Assembly: GCF_002288385.1 (NCBI RefSeq)
Contig: NZ_CP016783.1
Coordinates: forward strand, 1,116,001 to 1,180,000
Direction of reading: 5' to 3'
From: Candidatus Planktophila lacus
GTDB taxonomy: Bacteria; Actinomycetota; Actinomycetes; Nanopelagicales; Nanopelagicaceae
DNA length: 64,000 bases
The notes under the pieces were generated by a model that was not told the origin of the DNA, did not search any database, and saw nothing but the letters and a program-made list of their open reading frames with translations. How positions within the stretch are numbered: the stretch's first letter is position 1; every line of letters begins with the position of its first letter. The position numbers and the translations under genes were made by a program. Positions 17,513 to 26,221 of the stretch are shown one piece after another.

Positions 17513-19222
17513 CTATCTCTTCTTATATCCGGTTGGGCACTTTGGGTTAACGGCAGTCACCTTCTTAGTCATTTTTCCTTTAACGCAATTGATTGAAGTC
17601 TTCTTCAAGGCCGCAGGCTTTGATGCTGCAGTTGGTGATGGGTTAGCCGCTGGCTCGACCGCTTGAGTCAACTTAACTCGAACTGTTGGTGAAGAAAACG
17701 TGAAGCCACTTGCTGTCAGGTAAAGCCAACCATTCTTCTCACCAAGGACTGTTGTAGCAACTTGCGCCGTTCCGTCAGCGGCAACGATGGAGACTGTTGC
17801 AGAAACCGGGGCAGCGGTGAATCCGTAGATACATCGAGCAACAGAAGATCTCATAAGTAAGTTATAAGTACCTTTGAAAACTTCGCCATTTGGAAGGAAG
17901 TGAGGAGATGCAACTTTATAATCTAAGGAATTCTCTGTTTGATTGTAAACAGGTGGACCAGATACGAAGAAGTTCGAATTGGTTGCAACGATGCCACTTA
18001 GGCTCGCATTATTTCTGAAACAACCCTTTTGATCCGATCCAGAATTTGTACTGCGAATTGACCACTGAGTTGGCGCCATAGGTGCTTTATCTTTGAGTGC
18101 TGAGTACCATGCGATCGCTTCAGGAAATTGGCTTTCACGATAATCCAAATAGTCTTTTAATAAGGACGGCGAGACCAAACTTCCTGCCAGGCGATCACCA
18201 AAACCTGTGCCGTATGCAGATTCTTCAGGTCTCGTTGCGTAATAATCCGCTACTTGCTTTGGAATATCAGTTTTTGGAAACCAAGCATAAACGCTAGGGA
18301 CTATCGAAGCGCGTCCCGAAACTTGAATTACTTGATCTCCATCGGCGGCTGTATTTATTTCGGCAACCGTGTTGTTAGTTCTTCCATGTAGCCAGCCATT
18401 TATCTTTGCATGCATCTTCAAGCTCAGACCAAAATCTATGTCCAGCGGTAGTGGCCATGCCAGTAAACATTCAGTCGCCGAAGATTGTGCGCAACGAGCT
18501 GTTGTGCCTGTGCTCTGATCGAATGGGACTCGTTGGTTCGAGACCATACCGAGAACCTTGAAGGCGGCAACCTCTGTTGTTGGTCCAGTAATTTGATAAC
18601 GCCCTGTTACTTTGGAAACAGCAAATATTCCCAAAGAAAAGTCATTTACATTAAATAGCGGATTTCCTGCAACTTTAATACCTGTCGCTTGTGCGACCAC
18701 CAAATATTGAGTGCCGGCAACGTGAGGCGCCTCAGGTATATCAACTAAAAATGTAGATCCACCAGTGGGTAGGTTTGCCTGGAGATTTCCTTTAAATGCG
18801 TAAGCCATTTTCTCTGGGAAAGCTCCTACGTAATTCACTGCAAGCTTCTTGCCAGCCGAATTGGTAGCAGTTACCCCCTGAACGCAATCAGTTGTGAGTT
18901 CTTGGCTGCAATAACCCAAATTAGCCATGAAATTCATGAATTTGTCTTGGCCACATTCTGCAGTTCCATACTCGAAACAGTTGTTGACGCTTAAGACTTT
19001 GCTGGTACCAACTTGAGTGCCATCACTAGTGAATGCTTGAAGAGTAGAAAAGGTATTCTTCAATTTCTGAGAGTCTTCTATCACTACCCCGAATGAAGGC
19101 ACATTCCCCGGCGGTGAAGAAATCACAAATTGCTCATCTGGAATATCTGCTGCGCTAACTGGAGAAAAGACTCCGAGTGTTAGCGCAAATACTGTGCAAA
19201 ATGCAATGAATATCTTCTTCAT
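17513..19222 (-). CDS. Secreted protein with two-cysteine basic C-terminal tail (paralogue 2)
   Basis: 569 aa, function unknown. Signal peptide MKKIFIAFCTVFALTLGVF then SPVSAAD. Shares with paralogues 1 and 3 the blocks GWLHGR (about 275), ASPHFLPNGEVFKGTYNLLMRS, ARCIYGFTAAP and GEKNGWLYLTASGFTFSSPT. It ends with the same tail (C-x-KGK, KKVTAV, CPTGYKKR) after a short Ala/Pro linker. The start overlaps the end of paralogue 3 by 4 bp, so the three are translated as one unit. Conserved cysteines suggest disulphides outside the cell. Confidence 0.75.
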   Translation of the reverse strand: MKKIFIAFCTVFALTLGVFSPVSAADIPDEQFVISSPPGNVPSFGVVIEDSQKLKNTFSTLQAFTSDGTQVGTSKVLSVNNCFEYGTAECGQDKFMNFMANLGYCSQELTTDCVQGVTATNSAGKKLAVNYVGAFPEKMAYAFKGNLQANLPTGGSTFLVDIPEAPHVAGTQYLVVAQATGIKVAGNPLFNVNDFSLGIFAVSKVTGRYQITGPTTEVAAFKVLGMVSNQRVPFDQSTGTTARCAQSSATECLLAWPLPLDIDFGLSLKMHAKINGWLHGRTNNTVAEINTAADGDQVIQVSGRASIVPSVYAWFPKTDIPKQVADYYATRPEESAYGTGFGDRLAGSLVSPSLLKDYLDYRESQFPEAIAWYSALKDKAPMAPTQWSIRSTNSGSDQKGCFRNNASLSGIVATNSNFFVSGPPVYNQTENSLDYKVASPHFLPNGEVFKGTYNLLMRSSVARCIYGFTAAPVSATVSIVAADGTAQVATTVLGEKNGWLYLTASGFTFSSPTVRVKLTQAVEPAANPSPTAASKPAALKKTSINCVKGKMTKKVTAVNPKCPTGYKKR

Positions 19223-20901
19223 TTCTTCTTATAGCCTTTCGGACAAACTGGATTTACTGCGGTCACCTTCTTACTTGTCTTTCCCTTTAGGCAAGTGATT
19301 GAGCTCTTCTTGATCGCGGCCGGCTTCACCGGCACCACTGGGGCTGCTGCCTCTTGAGTCAGCTTTACTCTTACTGTTGGTGAAGAGAAGGTGAAGTTAT
19401 AGGCGGCAAGATTGAGGAAACCATCTTTTTCGCGAACCAAAGTTGTGGCAATGTTCGGTTCGCCAGATTCAGAGACAATAGAAATAGTTGCGCCAATTGG
19501 CGCTTGCGAGAATCCGTATAGGCATCTTGCAACTACTGAACTCATCACTAAATCGTAAGTACCCTTGAATACATCCCCTGTAGAAGTTAAGTGCGGTGCT
19601 GCGACTTTATAATCCAACACACCTTCGTTTTTATCAAAGCTAGGTGGACCGTCTAAGTACTGTGCAGCATTTGTTGAAACTACTCCAGCGAACCCATTAC
19701 TCTTAGCAAAACATGGACTTTCATTTTTGGTGTCACCAAAAGAGATCATCGTCTTGAGCATCCAAGCTGTGGGCATACCTTGTGCTTTATCACCGATAAC
19801 TGGAAGCCAATTAACAAACTCTTTCATTGTGTTGGCATTGTTACCATAATTGCCATCGCGTCGTAGAGCGATTTCTGAAAGTGGTTGATCTTTTGTGCCA
19901 AAAGTTGTGCTTCCCCAGTTGGGAATACCTGAATAGTAATTTTTTAGCCCTGCAGGCATGGCGTCGTTATTAACCCAAACATCAATAAGTGGAACCTTGA
20001 TTGCATTTGCCTGAACTGTAAGTAATTGAGTTCCGGCGGCTTCTTTTACCAATGTTATTGATGGTGCCTTCATGCGTCCATGCAGCCAACCGTTTAACTG
20101 GTTGTTCATTCTAAATTGCAAACCGAATGCAACGTTTTGTGGAAGTGGAAAACCTTTTGCGCATTCGGTTACCGAAGACATAACGCATTTTCCTGTCTCT
20201 GGAGGATTTCCGACTGGCGCTCCAATTAACCAATCCGTTGTTGGATATTGCTTTGGATCAGTAGACATTGAGCTAAAACCAAAAGTGCCTTTTTCTATAG
20301 CAATAGCAAATATTCCAGTCTGCATGCGTTGCATCAAGAATTTGGCAGTCGGTGAATTATTGGTATCACGAACGCCGACCATTTCAGATTTAATTAAATA
20401 TAAATCTCCACCAGCATGTGGCGCATCAGGAATTTTTACAAGTATCGCACCACCACCTGTTGGCAAATTCTGGGAAGGGTCGCCTTGAAAGTCGTACTTT
20501 CCTTTGTCAGCAAAGATTCCAGCTGGTTGAATGTCTAGTTCCTTGCCGTCATCGGTCTTAGCAAACACCTTGGTAATGCAGTCAACTGTGTTAACAGAGT
20601 CGCACTTTGGCAAGATTGCGCGGTAGAACTGTTTTGAAGTGAACTCACAACCTGATTGCCCAAGTGAAGAGCAAGCCGTTATTGATTCGACACCTTGCGC
20701 TGAGTTAACTTTAAAGCTAATGAATCCTGAGTTGAATCGAGTTATTTCTGCTGAATCTTGGAGTAAATATCCTTGGAAATTCTTAGCTGGAGCAGGAGAC
20801 GCTAGATGCTGTTCATCATACGAATCTGCGCCATGGGCCAGCGTTGGAGCAATTAGCGCTACTGAAATCAGTAGAAGTACGAATTTTCCTAAACGCTTCA
20901 C
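19219..20901 (-). CDS. Secreted protein with two-cysteine basic C-terminal tail (paralogue 3)
   Basis: 560 aa, function unknown, first gene of the three-gene tandem. Signal peptide MKRLGKFVLLLISVALIAP, cleavage likely after AHG. Same block order as paralogues 1 and 2: NGWLHGR, VAAPHLTSTGDVFKGTYDLVMSS, ARCLYGFSQAP, REKDGFLNLAAYNFTFSSPT, then the tail with C-x-KGK and CPKGYKKK. Tandem duplication is the simplest origin. 122 bp separate it from the fourth, more distant member, with a terminator in the gap. Confidence 0.75.
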   Translation of the reverse strand: MKRLGKFVLLLISVALIAPTLAHGADSYDEQHLASPAPAKNFQGYLLQDSAEITRFNSGFISFKVNSAQGVESITACSSLGQSGCEFTSKQFYRAILPKCDSVNTVDCITKVFAKTDDGKELDIQPAGIFADKGKYDFQGDPSQNLPTGGGAILVKIPDAPHAGGDLYLIKSEMVGVRDTNNSPTAKFLMQRMQTGIFAIAIEKGTFGFSSMSTDPKQYPTTDWLIGAPVGNPPETGKCVMSSVTECAKGFPLPQNVAFGLQFRMNNQLNGWLHGRMKAPSITLVKEAAGTQLLTVQANAIKVPLIDVWVNNDAMPAGLKNYYSGIPNWGSTTFGTKDQPLSEIALRRDGNYGNNANTMKEFVNWLPVIGDKAQGMPTAWMLKTMISFGDTKNESPCFAKSNGFAGVVSTNAAQYLDGPPSFDKNEGVLDYKVAAPHLTSTGDVFKGTYDLVMSSVVARCLYGFSQAPIGATISIVSESGEPNIATTLVREKDGFLNLAAYNFTFSSPTVRVKLTQEAAAPVVPVKPAAIKKSSITCLKGKTSKKVTAVNPVCPKGYKKK

Positions 20902-20952
20902 GCGATCCCCAGTCTTAGAAGTTTTTTAGAGTACTTACGAAGAGACCGCCCC

Positions 20953-20978
20953 CGGTTCACTAATCTCTTAGTGAACCG
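20953..20978 (-). terminator. Hairpin terminator after the fourth secreted gene
   Basis: 11-bp perfect stem CGGTTCACTAA / TTAGTGAACCG with a 4-nt loop, 46 bp past the stop at 21025. No T-tract follows, as is common in actinobacterial terminators. It would separate the 21-kb gene from the three-gene operon. Confidence 0.6.
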
Positions 20979-21024
20979 AGGAACGGTTTTGCCCTCGTTT
21001 ATCTATATGGAAGAAGTGTCGAAA

Positions 21025-22911
21025 CTACTTCTTCTTATAACCTGCTGGACATGCTGGCTTAACTGCAGTGATCTTCTTTACAGCCTTGCCCTTAACGCAT
21101 GTGATGGTTGTCTTGTTCAAGATCTTGGCAGCAGGCTTGTAGCCCTTCTTGATGCCGATCTTGAGCTTTGGACGTGAGTATTCGAAGCCAGATACATCAA
21201 TGATGATTCGGCCGTTCTTCACGCTGATGTTCTTTAGGAAGGCTGCAGTTCCGCCTTCTTCTGTTGTTAGCGAGATTTCTAGAGCTGATGCAGCATCGTT
21301 TGGATTAGTCATACCCCAAAGAAGTGCAGCATCTGCTGTAGGAATTACCGCCTTGTAGAAGCCCTTGTTCACTGTCACACCATCTGGTGCAAAGTGAGGA
21401 GCAGCTGCGCGCCATGTGAATGCCTTATCCTCTTCGCTCCAGACTGGAGTTGAGAGTCCGCAGACACCGTTTGAGCCGACGTACATTCCACCGGAAGTAC
21501 CTTCAACACCGAAGCCGGAGTTGTCGTCGTTGGCTGCCATAGCAATCATCTGGAATTGACGAACGTTGGCCTTTGATACGCCTTCTTCGCCTTCGCAATC
21601 CTTAACGTTCTTCGCAAGAGGAACAGTTACAGGAGTACCTGTGATTGAGATTGCGTTGTATTCGCCACCTGGCTCTTGCTTAACAACGATATCTGTACCA
21701 ACAGCAACGGTAACGCCAGTCTGCATTTCGCCGACGCGAACCTTAACTGTAATTACGATATCTGAATCAAGGCTTACTGCATATGCCTTGTTACCGACCT
21801 GGCCTGCGAGGTTGGTCTTCTTATCAGCACCTGTAAGTGTTGGAAGAACATCGACGAATAGCATGCTTGATACGAACTCGTTAGGAGTACGTGCTTCAAC
21901 ATAAAGTCCGTCATAACCAAGTGCGCCAAGGTTTAGACCTTGCCAATCAGGGTGTGTCCAGCGACCGACAAGTGCGCGACCGGCTTCAGCTGGCGTTCCA
22001 ACGGCAACACCTGGAGCTGGTGCAAGTGGAGCTGTTGCAGCTAATTCAGTTGCTTCAGCAGTTGCGCTTTCGGTTGTTGGAGTTGTTGTAGTTGCAGCAG
22101 CTGCTGGATCAGCAGGAACTGCAGCAGGTGTACCGGCAACAGCCCAGCCGTTAACAAGTGCATCACGAGTTACCCAGATAGGAATGATAATTCCTTCGGT
22201 AGCCTTAAATGTCTTGGTAGCAGCATCGTAAGTAGTTCCCCACACTGGACGCTGTTGAGTTGCTGACAGTTCAGCAAGATCAATAAATGTCACGCCAGTA
22301 AAGTTAGCAATCTGCTTTGCTGCATCTGCAGCTGTTGGATAGAAGAAGAAGAACTTAACTTCATTATCTTGCACGAAGGCAACTGAGCCCTTGTAGCAAG
22401 CACCAAATGTTGATTTAGTTGATGACTTAGTCGCTGGATTAAAGCAATCCATTGGATAGCTATAGAAATCTAGCGGCTTGTTAATGTCATAGGTCTTTGT
22501 TTTTGGATCAAACTTCGCACCCTGTTCTGGGTGATTAGCTGTCCCGAAAAGTGAAGAGAGATCCTGCATTACGTATTTGCCTGAAGCAAGTACATCGCGC
22601 TGGTATTGAGACATCCACCAGTTGTTGTCGATTACTTTTCCACCCTTGATCTGTGCAACTGGTGCAAAGAAATCAACTGGTGTCTTCTTAGCTGGAACTT
22701 CTGCTCCGCTTGGCACATAGGTCAAAGGAATTTTCTGTCCTGAACCTGTGGCAATTGTTACTGATTCGATGCAATAAATACCGTTTTGAATTACACAGGC
22801 ATTCATTGGTGACTTAGGCAGGCGGATGGTTGCAGCACTTGCTGAAGTAGCAGTGAGCAATCCCGCGAGCATTGCTAGGGACGCAGCCCCAGCGATTAGC
22901 TTCTTTTTCAC
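21025..22911 (-). CDS. Secreted protein with two-cysteine basic C-terminal tail (divergent member)
   Basis: 628 aa, function unknown. GTG start at 22911 with a GGGGG stretch 4 bp upstream; signal peptide MKKKLIAGAASLAMLAGLL ending ASA. Residues ~270-310 are a Thr/Ala/Pro-rich linker between an N-terminal and a C-terminal region. Only the C-terminal ~150 residues match the other three (AAAPHFAPDGV, KNGRIIIDVSGFEYSRP), followed by the same tail (C-VKGK, KKITAV, CPAGYKKK). Its leader can fold into competing hairpins. Directly downstream of the sigma/anti-sigma pair. Confidence 0.75.
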   Translation of the reverse strand: MKKKLIAGAASLAMLAGLLTATSASAATIRLPKSPMNACVIQNGIYCIESVTIATGSGQKIPLTYVPSGAEVPAKKTPVDFFAPVAQIKGGKVIDNNWWMSQYQRDVLASGKYVMQDLSSLFGTANHPEQGAKFDPKTKTYDINKPLDFYSYPMDCFNPATKSSTKSTFGACYKGSVAFVQDNEVKFFFFYPTAADAAKQIANFTGVTFIDLAELSATQQRPVWGTTYDAATKTFKATEGIIIPIWVTRDALVNGWAVAGTPAAVPADPAAAATTTTPTTESATAEATELAATAPLAPAPGVAVGTPAEAGRALVGRWTHPDWQGLNLGALGYDGLYVEARTPNEFVSSMLFVDVLPTLTGADKKTNLAGQVGNKAYAVSLDSDIVITVKVRVGEMQTGVTVAVGTDIVVKQEPGGEYNAISITGTPVTVPLAKNVKDCEGEEGVSKANVRQFQMIAMAANDDNSGFGVEGTSGGMYVGSNGVCGLSTPVWSEEDKAFTWRAAAPHFAPDGVTVNKGFYKAVIPTADAALLWGMTNPNDAASALEISLTTEEGGTAAFLKNISVKNGRIIIDVSGFEYSRPKLKIGIKKGYKPAAKILNKTTITCVKGKAVKKITAVKPACPAGYKKK

Positions 22912-22915
22912 ATTT

Positions 22916-22977
22916 CCCCCATAGAGATAGGTGAAGCCACGGGTATGGCTTCATAGTGGTTACCGCACTATGGGGGC
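22916..22977 (-). promoter_or_regulatory. Structured leader with competing helices before the 21-kb secreted gene
   Basis: On the minus strand CATAGTG/CACTATG (22966-22972 with 22952-22958) and AAGCCA/TGGCTT (within 22933-22952) form adjacent hairpins. CCCCCATAG (22968-22976) can instead pair with CTATGGGGG (22916-22924), which contains the only ribosome-binding-like stretch before the GTG start. The two folds share bases and exclude each other. A regulatory switch is inference; a protein operator is an alternative. Confidence 0.5.
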
Positions 22978-23016
22978 TAATTTATGCGCTTTGGGGGCAG
23001 GTAAAAAGGGGGTTTC

Positions 23017-23664
23017 CTATCGGAGTTGAGCTAAGTACCAGTTCCACTGCCACGTCTCACGCGGAGAAGTCTCCAAAGAATCCTTGAATTCAGGGAAGGT
23101 ATAGACCAGCAGCGCAGTGCCTCCAGGCAGAACGGTTGTTGGCCGTGAGTCGCTGACGATTGGGGTGTGATTGGTGAAGATGCCCAATGATGGCGCAGTC
23201 GAAATCAAATCTTGAGTGTTGTTCTGCAGACTTAAAACCCAAGTAACCGGACACTGTCCTCTGCCACAACGTTCCCAAGAAATCTTCAGACCATTTGCCG
23301 TTAAACCACCGAGAGTGTCACCGATTCCACCAGCACCACTAATAGCACCGAGATCGCCAACGCTCTGTTCCCATGTAACTGGGTAATCAGATTGCAGGCC
23401 AACGATCTCCGGCTGGCTATTTGAATTAGCGCCGGTAACTCCGTTATCAGAGGCCACAATAATTGGGGCTGGCTTTTGAATTACTTCATAAATTCCAATA
23501 CTGGCCGCACCAACGGCAATTACACCAAGTAAGGCAACAAGTGCGCGACGAATTCTTTGGCGACGCACTTTGGCGATAATAATCGGAGCGAGGTCACGAT
23601 TTTCAAGGACGCCAAGTGCCATCCACTGCATCTCGCGTTTAATTAGCGGATCTACATCACTCAT
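23017..23664 (-). CDS. Probable membrane anti-sigma factor / hypothetical
   Basis: 215 aa. About 37 cytoplasmic residues, one membrane helix near 40-60 (RALVALLGVIAVGAASIGIY), then a ~155-residue outer domain. Its ATG overlaps the end of the sigma-factor gene by 8 bp, the usual arrangement for a cognate anti-sigma factor, which is why I propose that role. The zinc anti-sigma motif (HxxxCxxC) is absent. The outer domain has two close cysteines (CGRGQC) and resembles nothing I can name. The function rests on context only. Confidence 0.55.
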   Translation of the reverse strand: MSDVDPLIKREMQWMALGVLENRDLAPIIIAKVRRQRIRRALVALLGVIAVGAASIGIYEVIQKPAPIIVASDNGVTGANSNSQPEIVGLQSDYPVTWEQSVGDLGAISGAGGIGDTLGGLTANGLKISWERCGRGQCPVTWVLSLQNNTQDLISTAPSLGIFTNHTPIVSDSRPTTVLPGGTALLVYTFPEFKDSLETSPRETWQWNWYLAQLR

Positions 23665-24259
23665 TGTTATCCACCACTTCTGCGATTACGGTTTCGATTT
23701 CAGATGGTCGCTGAGAACTTCCAGTCAACTCTTTATTTGCGGACTTTTCTAGCTCTGGAACTAACTCGACATATGCGGCTACCGCTGCTTTGCCGCGGGC
23801 TAAGTGTGAAGCTGCAGTGCCCATTGGAATCTGCAGAACGTCAGCGACTTCGCGCAAGACCATGCCGTGCTCGTAAATCAAAACTAGAACTGCGCGTTGT
23901 GCCGCACTCAGCGACTTTAGGGCTGCTTGGACAAGTAAGCGCTGAGTTACATCATCTGTTTGATCAACTAAGTCGCGAATATTTTCAGCCAGATCCCAGG
24001 AAGTTTCCTTCTCTTGCTGACGGCGCAACCATTTGCGACGCATATCTGCATGCTTGCTAACCATTACACGCATTAAATATGCCTCAGGATTTTCGTGGCT
24101 GCGGATCTTGCTCCAGCGCTTGTAAACATCTGCCAGCGCTTCTTGCAGAACATCTTCGGCGTTCTGGGTATCAAAACAAATTACCTTTGCAGCACGCAGA
24201 AACGCCTTCTGGTTTTCGCGTAACCAGAGGGTGAACTCAACTTGGTTCTGTTGGCTCAT
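23657..24259 (-). CDS. SigE-family (ECF) RNA polymerase sigma factor
   Basis: About 200 aa with the two ECF regions. Sigma-2 is FLRAAKVICFDTQNAEDVLQEALADVYKRW followed by PEAYLMRVMVSKHAD. Sigma-4 is LKSLSAAQRAVLVLIYEHG with the helix-turn-helix LREVADVLQIPMGTAASHLARG. I take the ATG at 24259, since GGAG sits 5 bp upstream; a GTG 6 bp earlier would leave no room for it. It lies 22 bp after the MFS gene and is followed by the putative anti-sigma gene. It may control the secreted genes downstream. Confidence 0.85.
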   Translation of the reverse strand: MSQQNQVEFTLWLRENQKAFLRAAKVICFDTQNAEDVLQEALADVYKRWSKIRSHENPEAYLMRVMVSKHADMRRKWLRRQQEKETSWDLAENIRDLVDQTDDVTQRLLVQAALKSLSAAQRAVLVLIYEHGMVLREVADVLQIPMGTAASHLARGKAAVAAYVELVPELEKSANKELTGSSQRPSEIETVIAEVVDNNE

Positions 24260-24280
24260 GCGCACTCCATGAGAGGAAGG

Positions 24281-26221
24281 TTACCTGCTTGCTGCACCAA
24301 AGAGCGAGGTCGCCAGCAATACTGATAGCCCGATAAATACTCCGCTTGCGCCAGCCGATGCGGCGAGTGCGCCTGCGGCGGCCGGTACTAAAAATTGTCC
24401 AAAGCGATTACCCATTAAGCGCGCTGAGACGGCTAGCGCTCGTTCATTAGCGGCAGTCTTTTGTGAAACCAAGGACATTGTTAACGGTTGGCCAATTCCA
24501 AGTGAAAATCCTGCGATAAAGACAATGGCGCCAAGAGTTAGTGGTGTTTTTGCAAAAGCCATACCTGCACAAGCAATAACAGAGACTGTGGTGCTGACCA
24601 TCAACAATTGATACGTAGAAAAACGTGCGCTTAGCCGGCCGAGGAAGAAGCGAGAGATCATCGTTGTACCGGCACGAATGGCCAGAATGATTCCGATCGC
24701 ATAGGGAGAGAAATTATTCTCTGTGCCGAAGAGCGGTAAGAAAACAACAAGAACATCGGCAACTGACGAGATAGCTAGTGAGACATAGATTGCAGCCAAA
24801 ATGCCAGGCTTCTTTAGTAGCGCAATCGCTGCGGTATAGGTGCCTTCATCAGATTTAGCTTCAACGCTTGGCTTCTCCTTGCGCCATCTGATAACCGGCA
24901 CTAGTGCAACCACACAAAGAACAAAGCCTAAAAGAAAAGCGTTAGATGTTGATTTAGGAAGTGTTCCATCGGAACCCGCAACAAGTGCAGCCACTAGCGG
25001 TCCAATTAAATGTCCAAGAGATGCGCTAAATGTGTAGTAGCCAAAGTATCTGTCGTAATTTTCGCGAGGTGCCCGAAGTGCAACCATAGATTGGCCACCC
25101 ACCATACAAGCCAGATGCGATATGCCAGCAAAGGCGGTTGCGATTGCGAGAGTAAAGACCGAGTTAGCAAAGATTAGGGCTACGGCTGTTAGCGCCATGG
25201 AAATAGTTCCGGCGATTATGAACTTACCTTCACCGATCTTTCCTACTAATCGGCCAAATTGCAGCGCCAATAAAACCGGAAAGAGTGCGTAGAGCGCGGC
25301 AACTACACCGATTTCATAAGTGCTGGCATCTAGTTCGATCGCTCGATAGGTAATCATCGGGCGAAGAACGTAGATCGTGGCCTGAGTAAGGGTAGAACTC
25401 AATAAGAGCGGACGCGCCCAGAAGAAGCGAGAGATCATCGTTGTACCGGCACGAATGGCCAGAATGATTCCGATCGCATAGGGAGAGAAATTATTCTCTG
25501 TGCCGAAGAGCGGTAAGAAAACAACAAGAACATCGGCAACTGACGAGATAGCTAGTGAGACATAGATTGCAGCCAAAATGCCAGGCTTCTTTAGTAGCGC
25601 AATCGCTGCGGTATAGGTGCCTTCATCAGATTTAGCTTCAACGCTTGGCTTCTCCTTGCGCCATCTGATAACCGGCACTAGTGCAACCACACAAAGAACA
25701 AAGCCTAAAAGAAAAGCGTTAGATGTTGATTTAGGAAGTGTTCCATCGGAACCCGCAACAAGTGCAGCCACTAGCGGTCCAATTAAATGTCCAAGAGATG
25801 CGCTAAATGTGTAGTAGCCAAAGTATCTGTCGTAATTTTCGCGAGGTGCCCGAAGTGCAACCATAGATTGGCCACCCACCATACAAGCCAGATGCGATAT
25901 GCCAGCAAAGGCGGTTGCGATTGCGAGAGTAAAGACCGAGTTAGCAAAGATTAGGGCTACGGCTGTTAGCGCCATGGAAATAGTTCCGGCGATTATGAAC
26001 TTACCTTCACCGATCTTTCCTACTAATCGGCCAAATTGCAGCGCCAATAAAACCGGAAAGAGTGCGTAGAGCGCGGCAACTACACCGATTTCATAAGTGC
26101 TGGCATCTAGTTCGATCGCTCGATAGGTAATCATCGGGCGAAGAACGTAGATCGTGGCCTGAGTAAGGGTAGAACTCAATAAGAGCGGACGCGCCCACGG
26201 CAAAAGTTTTTGGGACGCCAT
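24281..26221 (-). CDS. MFS transporter with exact in-frame internal duplication
   Basis: 646 aa as read; a normal 12-helix MFS carrier would be ~387 aa. Residues 9-267 (from WARPLLLSS to TTMISRFF) are repeated without a change as residues 268-526, after which the protein continues LGRLSARFS to the end. Removing one copy gives a standard MFS with loop LVGKIGEGK after helix 2. The extra unit would add about 7-8 membrane segments, so the product as drawn may not fold. Starts immediately after the tctA stop. Substrate unknown. Either a very recent tandem duplication or an assembly error. Confidence 0.8.
   Translation of the reverse strand: MASQKLLPWARPLLLSSTLTQATIYVLRPMITYRAIELDASTYEIGVVAALYALFPVLLALQFGRLVGKIGEGKFIIAGTISMALTAVALIFANSVFTLAIATAFAGISHLACMVGGQSMVALRAPRENYDRYFGYYTFSASLGHLIGPLVAALVAGSDGTLPKSTSNAFLLGFVLCVVALVPVIRWRKEKPSVEAKSDEGTYTAAIALLKKPGILAAIYVSLAISSVADVLVVFLPLFGTENNFSPYAIGIILAIRAGTTMISRFFWARPLLLSSTLTQATIYVLRPMITYRAIELDASTYEIGVVAALYALFPVLLALQFGRLVGKIGEGKFIIAGTISMALTAVALIFANSVFTLAIATAFAGISHLACMVGGQSMVALRAPRENYDRYFGYYTFSASLGHLIGPLVAALVAGSDGTLPKSTSNAFLLGFVLCVVALVPVIRWRKEKPSVEAKSDEGTYTAAIALLKKPGILAAIYVSLAISSVADVLVVFLPLFGTENNFSPYAIGIILAIRAGTTMISRFFLGRLSARFSTYQLLMVSTTVSVIACAGMAFAKTPLTLGAIVFIAGFSLGIGQPLTMSLVSQKTAANERALAVSARLMGNRFGQFLVPAAAGALAASAGASGVFIGLSVLLATSLFGAASR
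24644..26197. repeat. Perfect 777-bp tandem direct repeat (two copies)
   Basis: Copies at 24644-25420 and 25421-26197 appear identical at every base I compared and abut without spacer. 777 is divisible by three, so the MFS frame stays open. No transposase, target duplication, terminal inverted repeat or junction microhomology is visible. Confidence 0.95.

Noticed and set aside
24644-26197. 777-bp repeat as an insertion element or composite transposon
   Set aside because: Both copies are transporter coding sequence; no transposase, inverted ends or target-site duplication.
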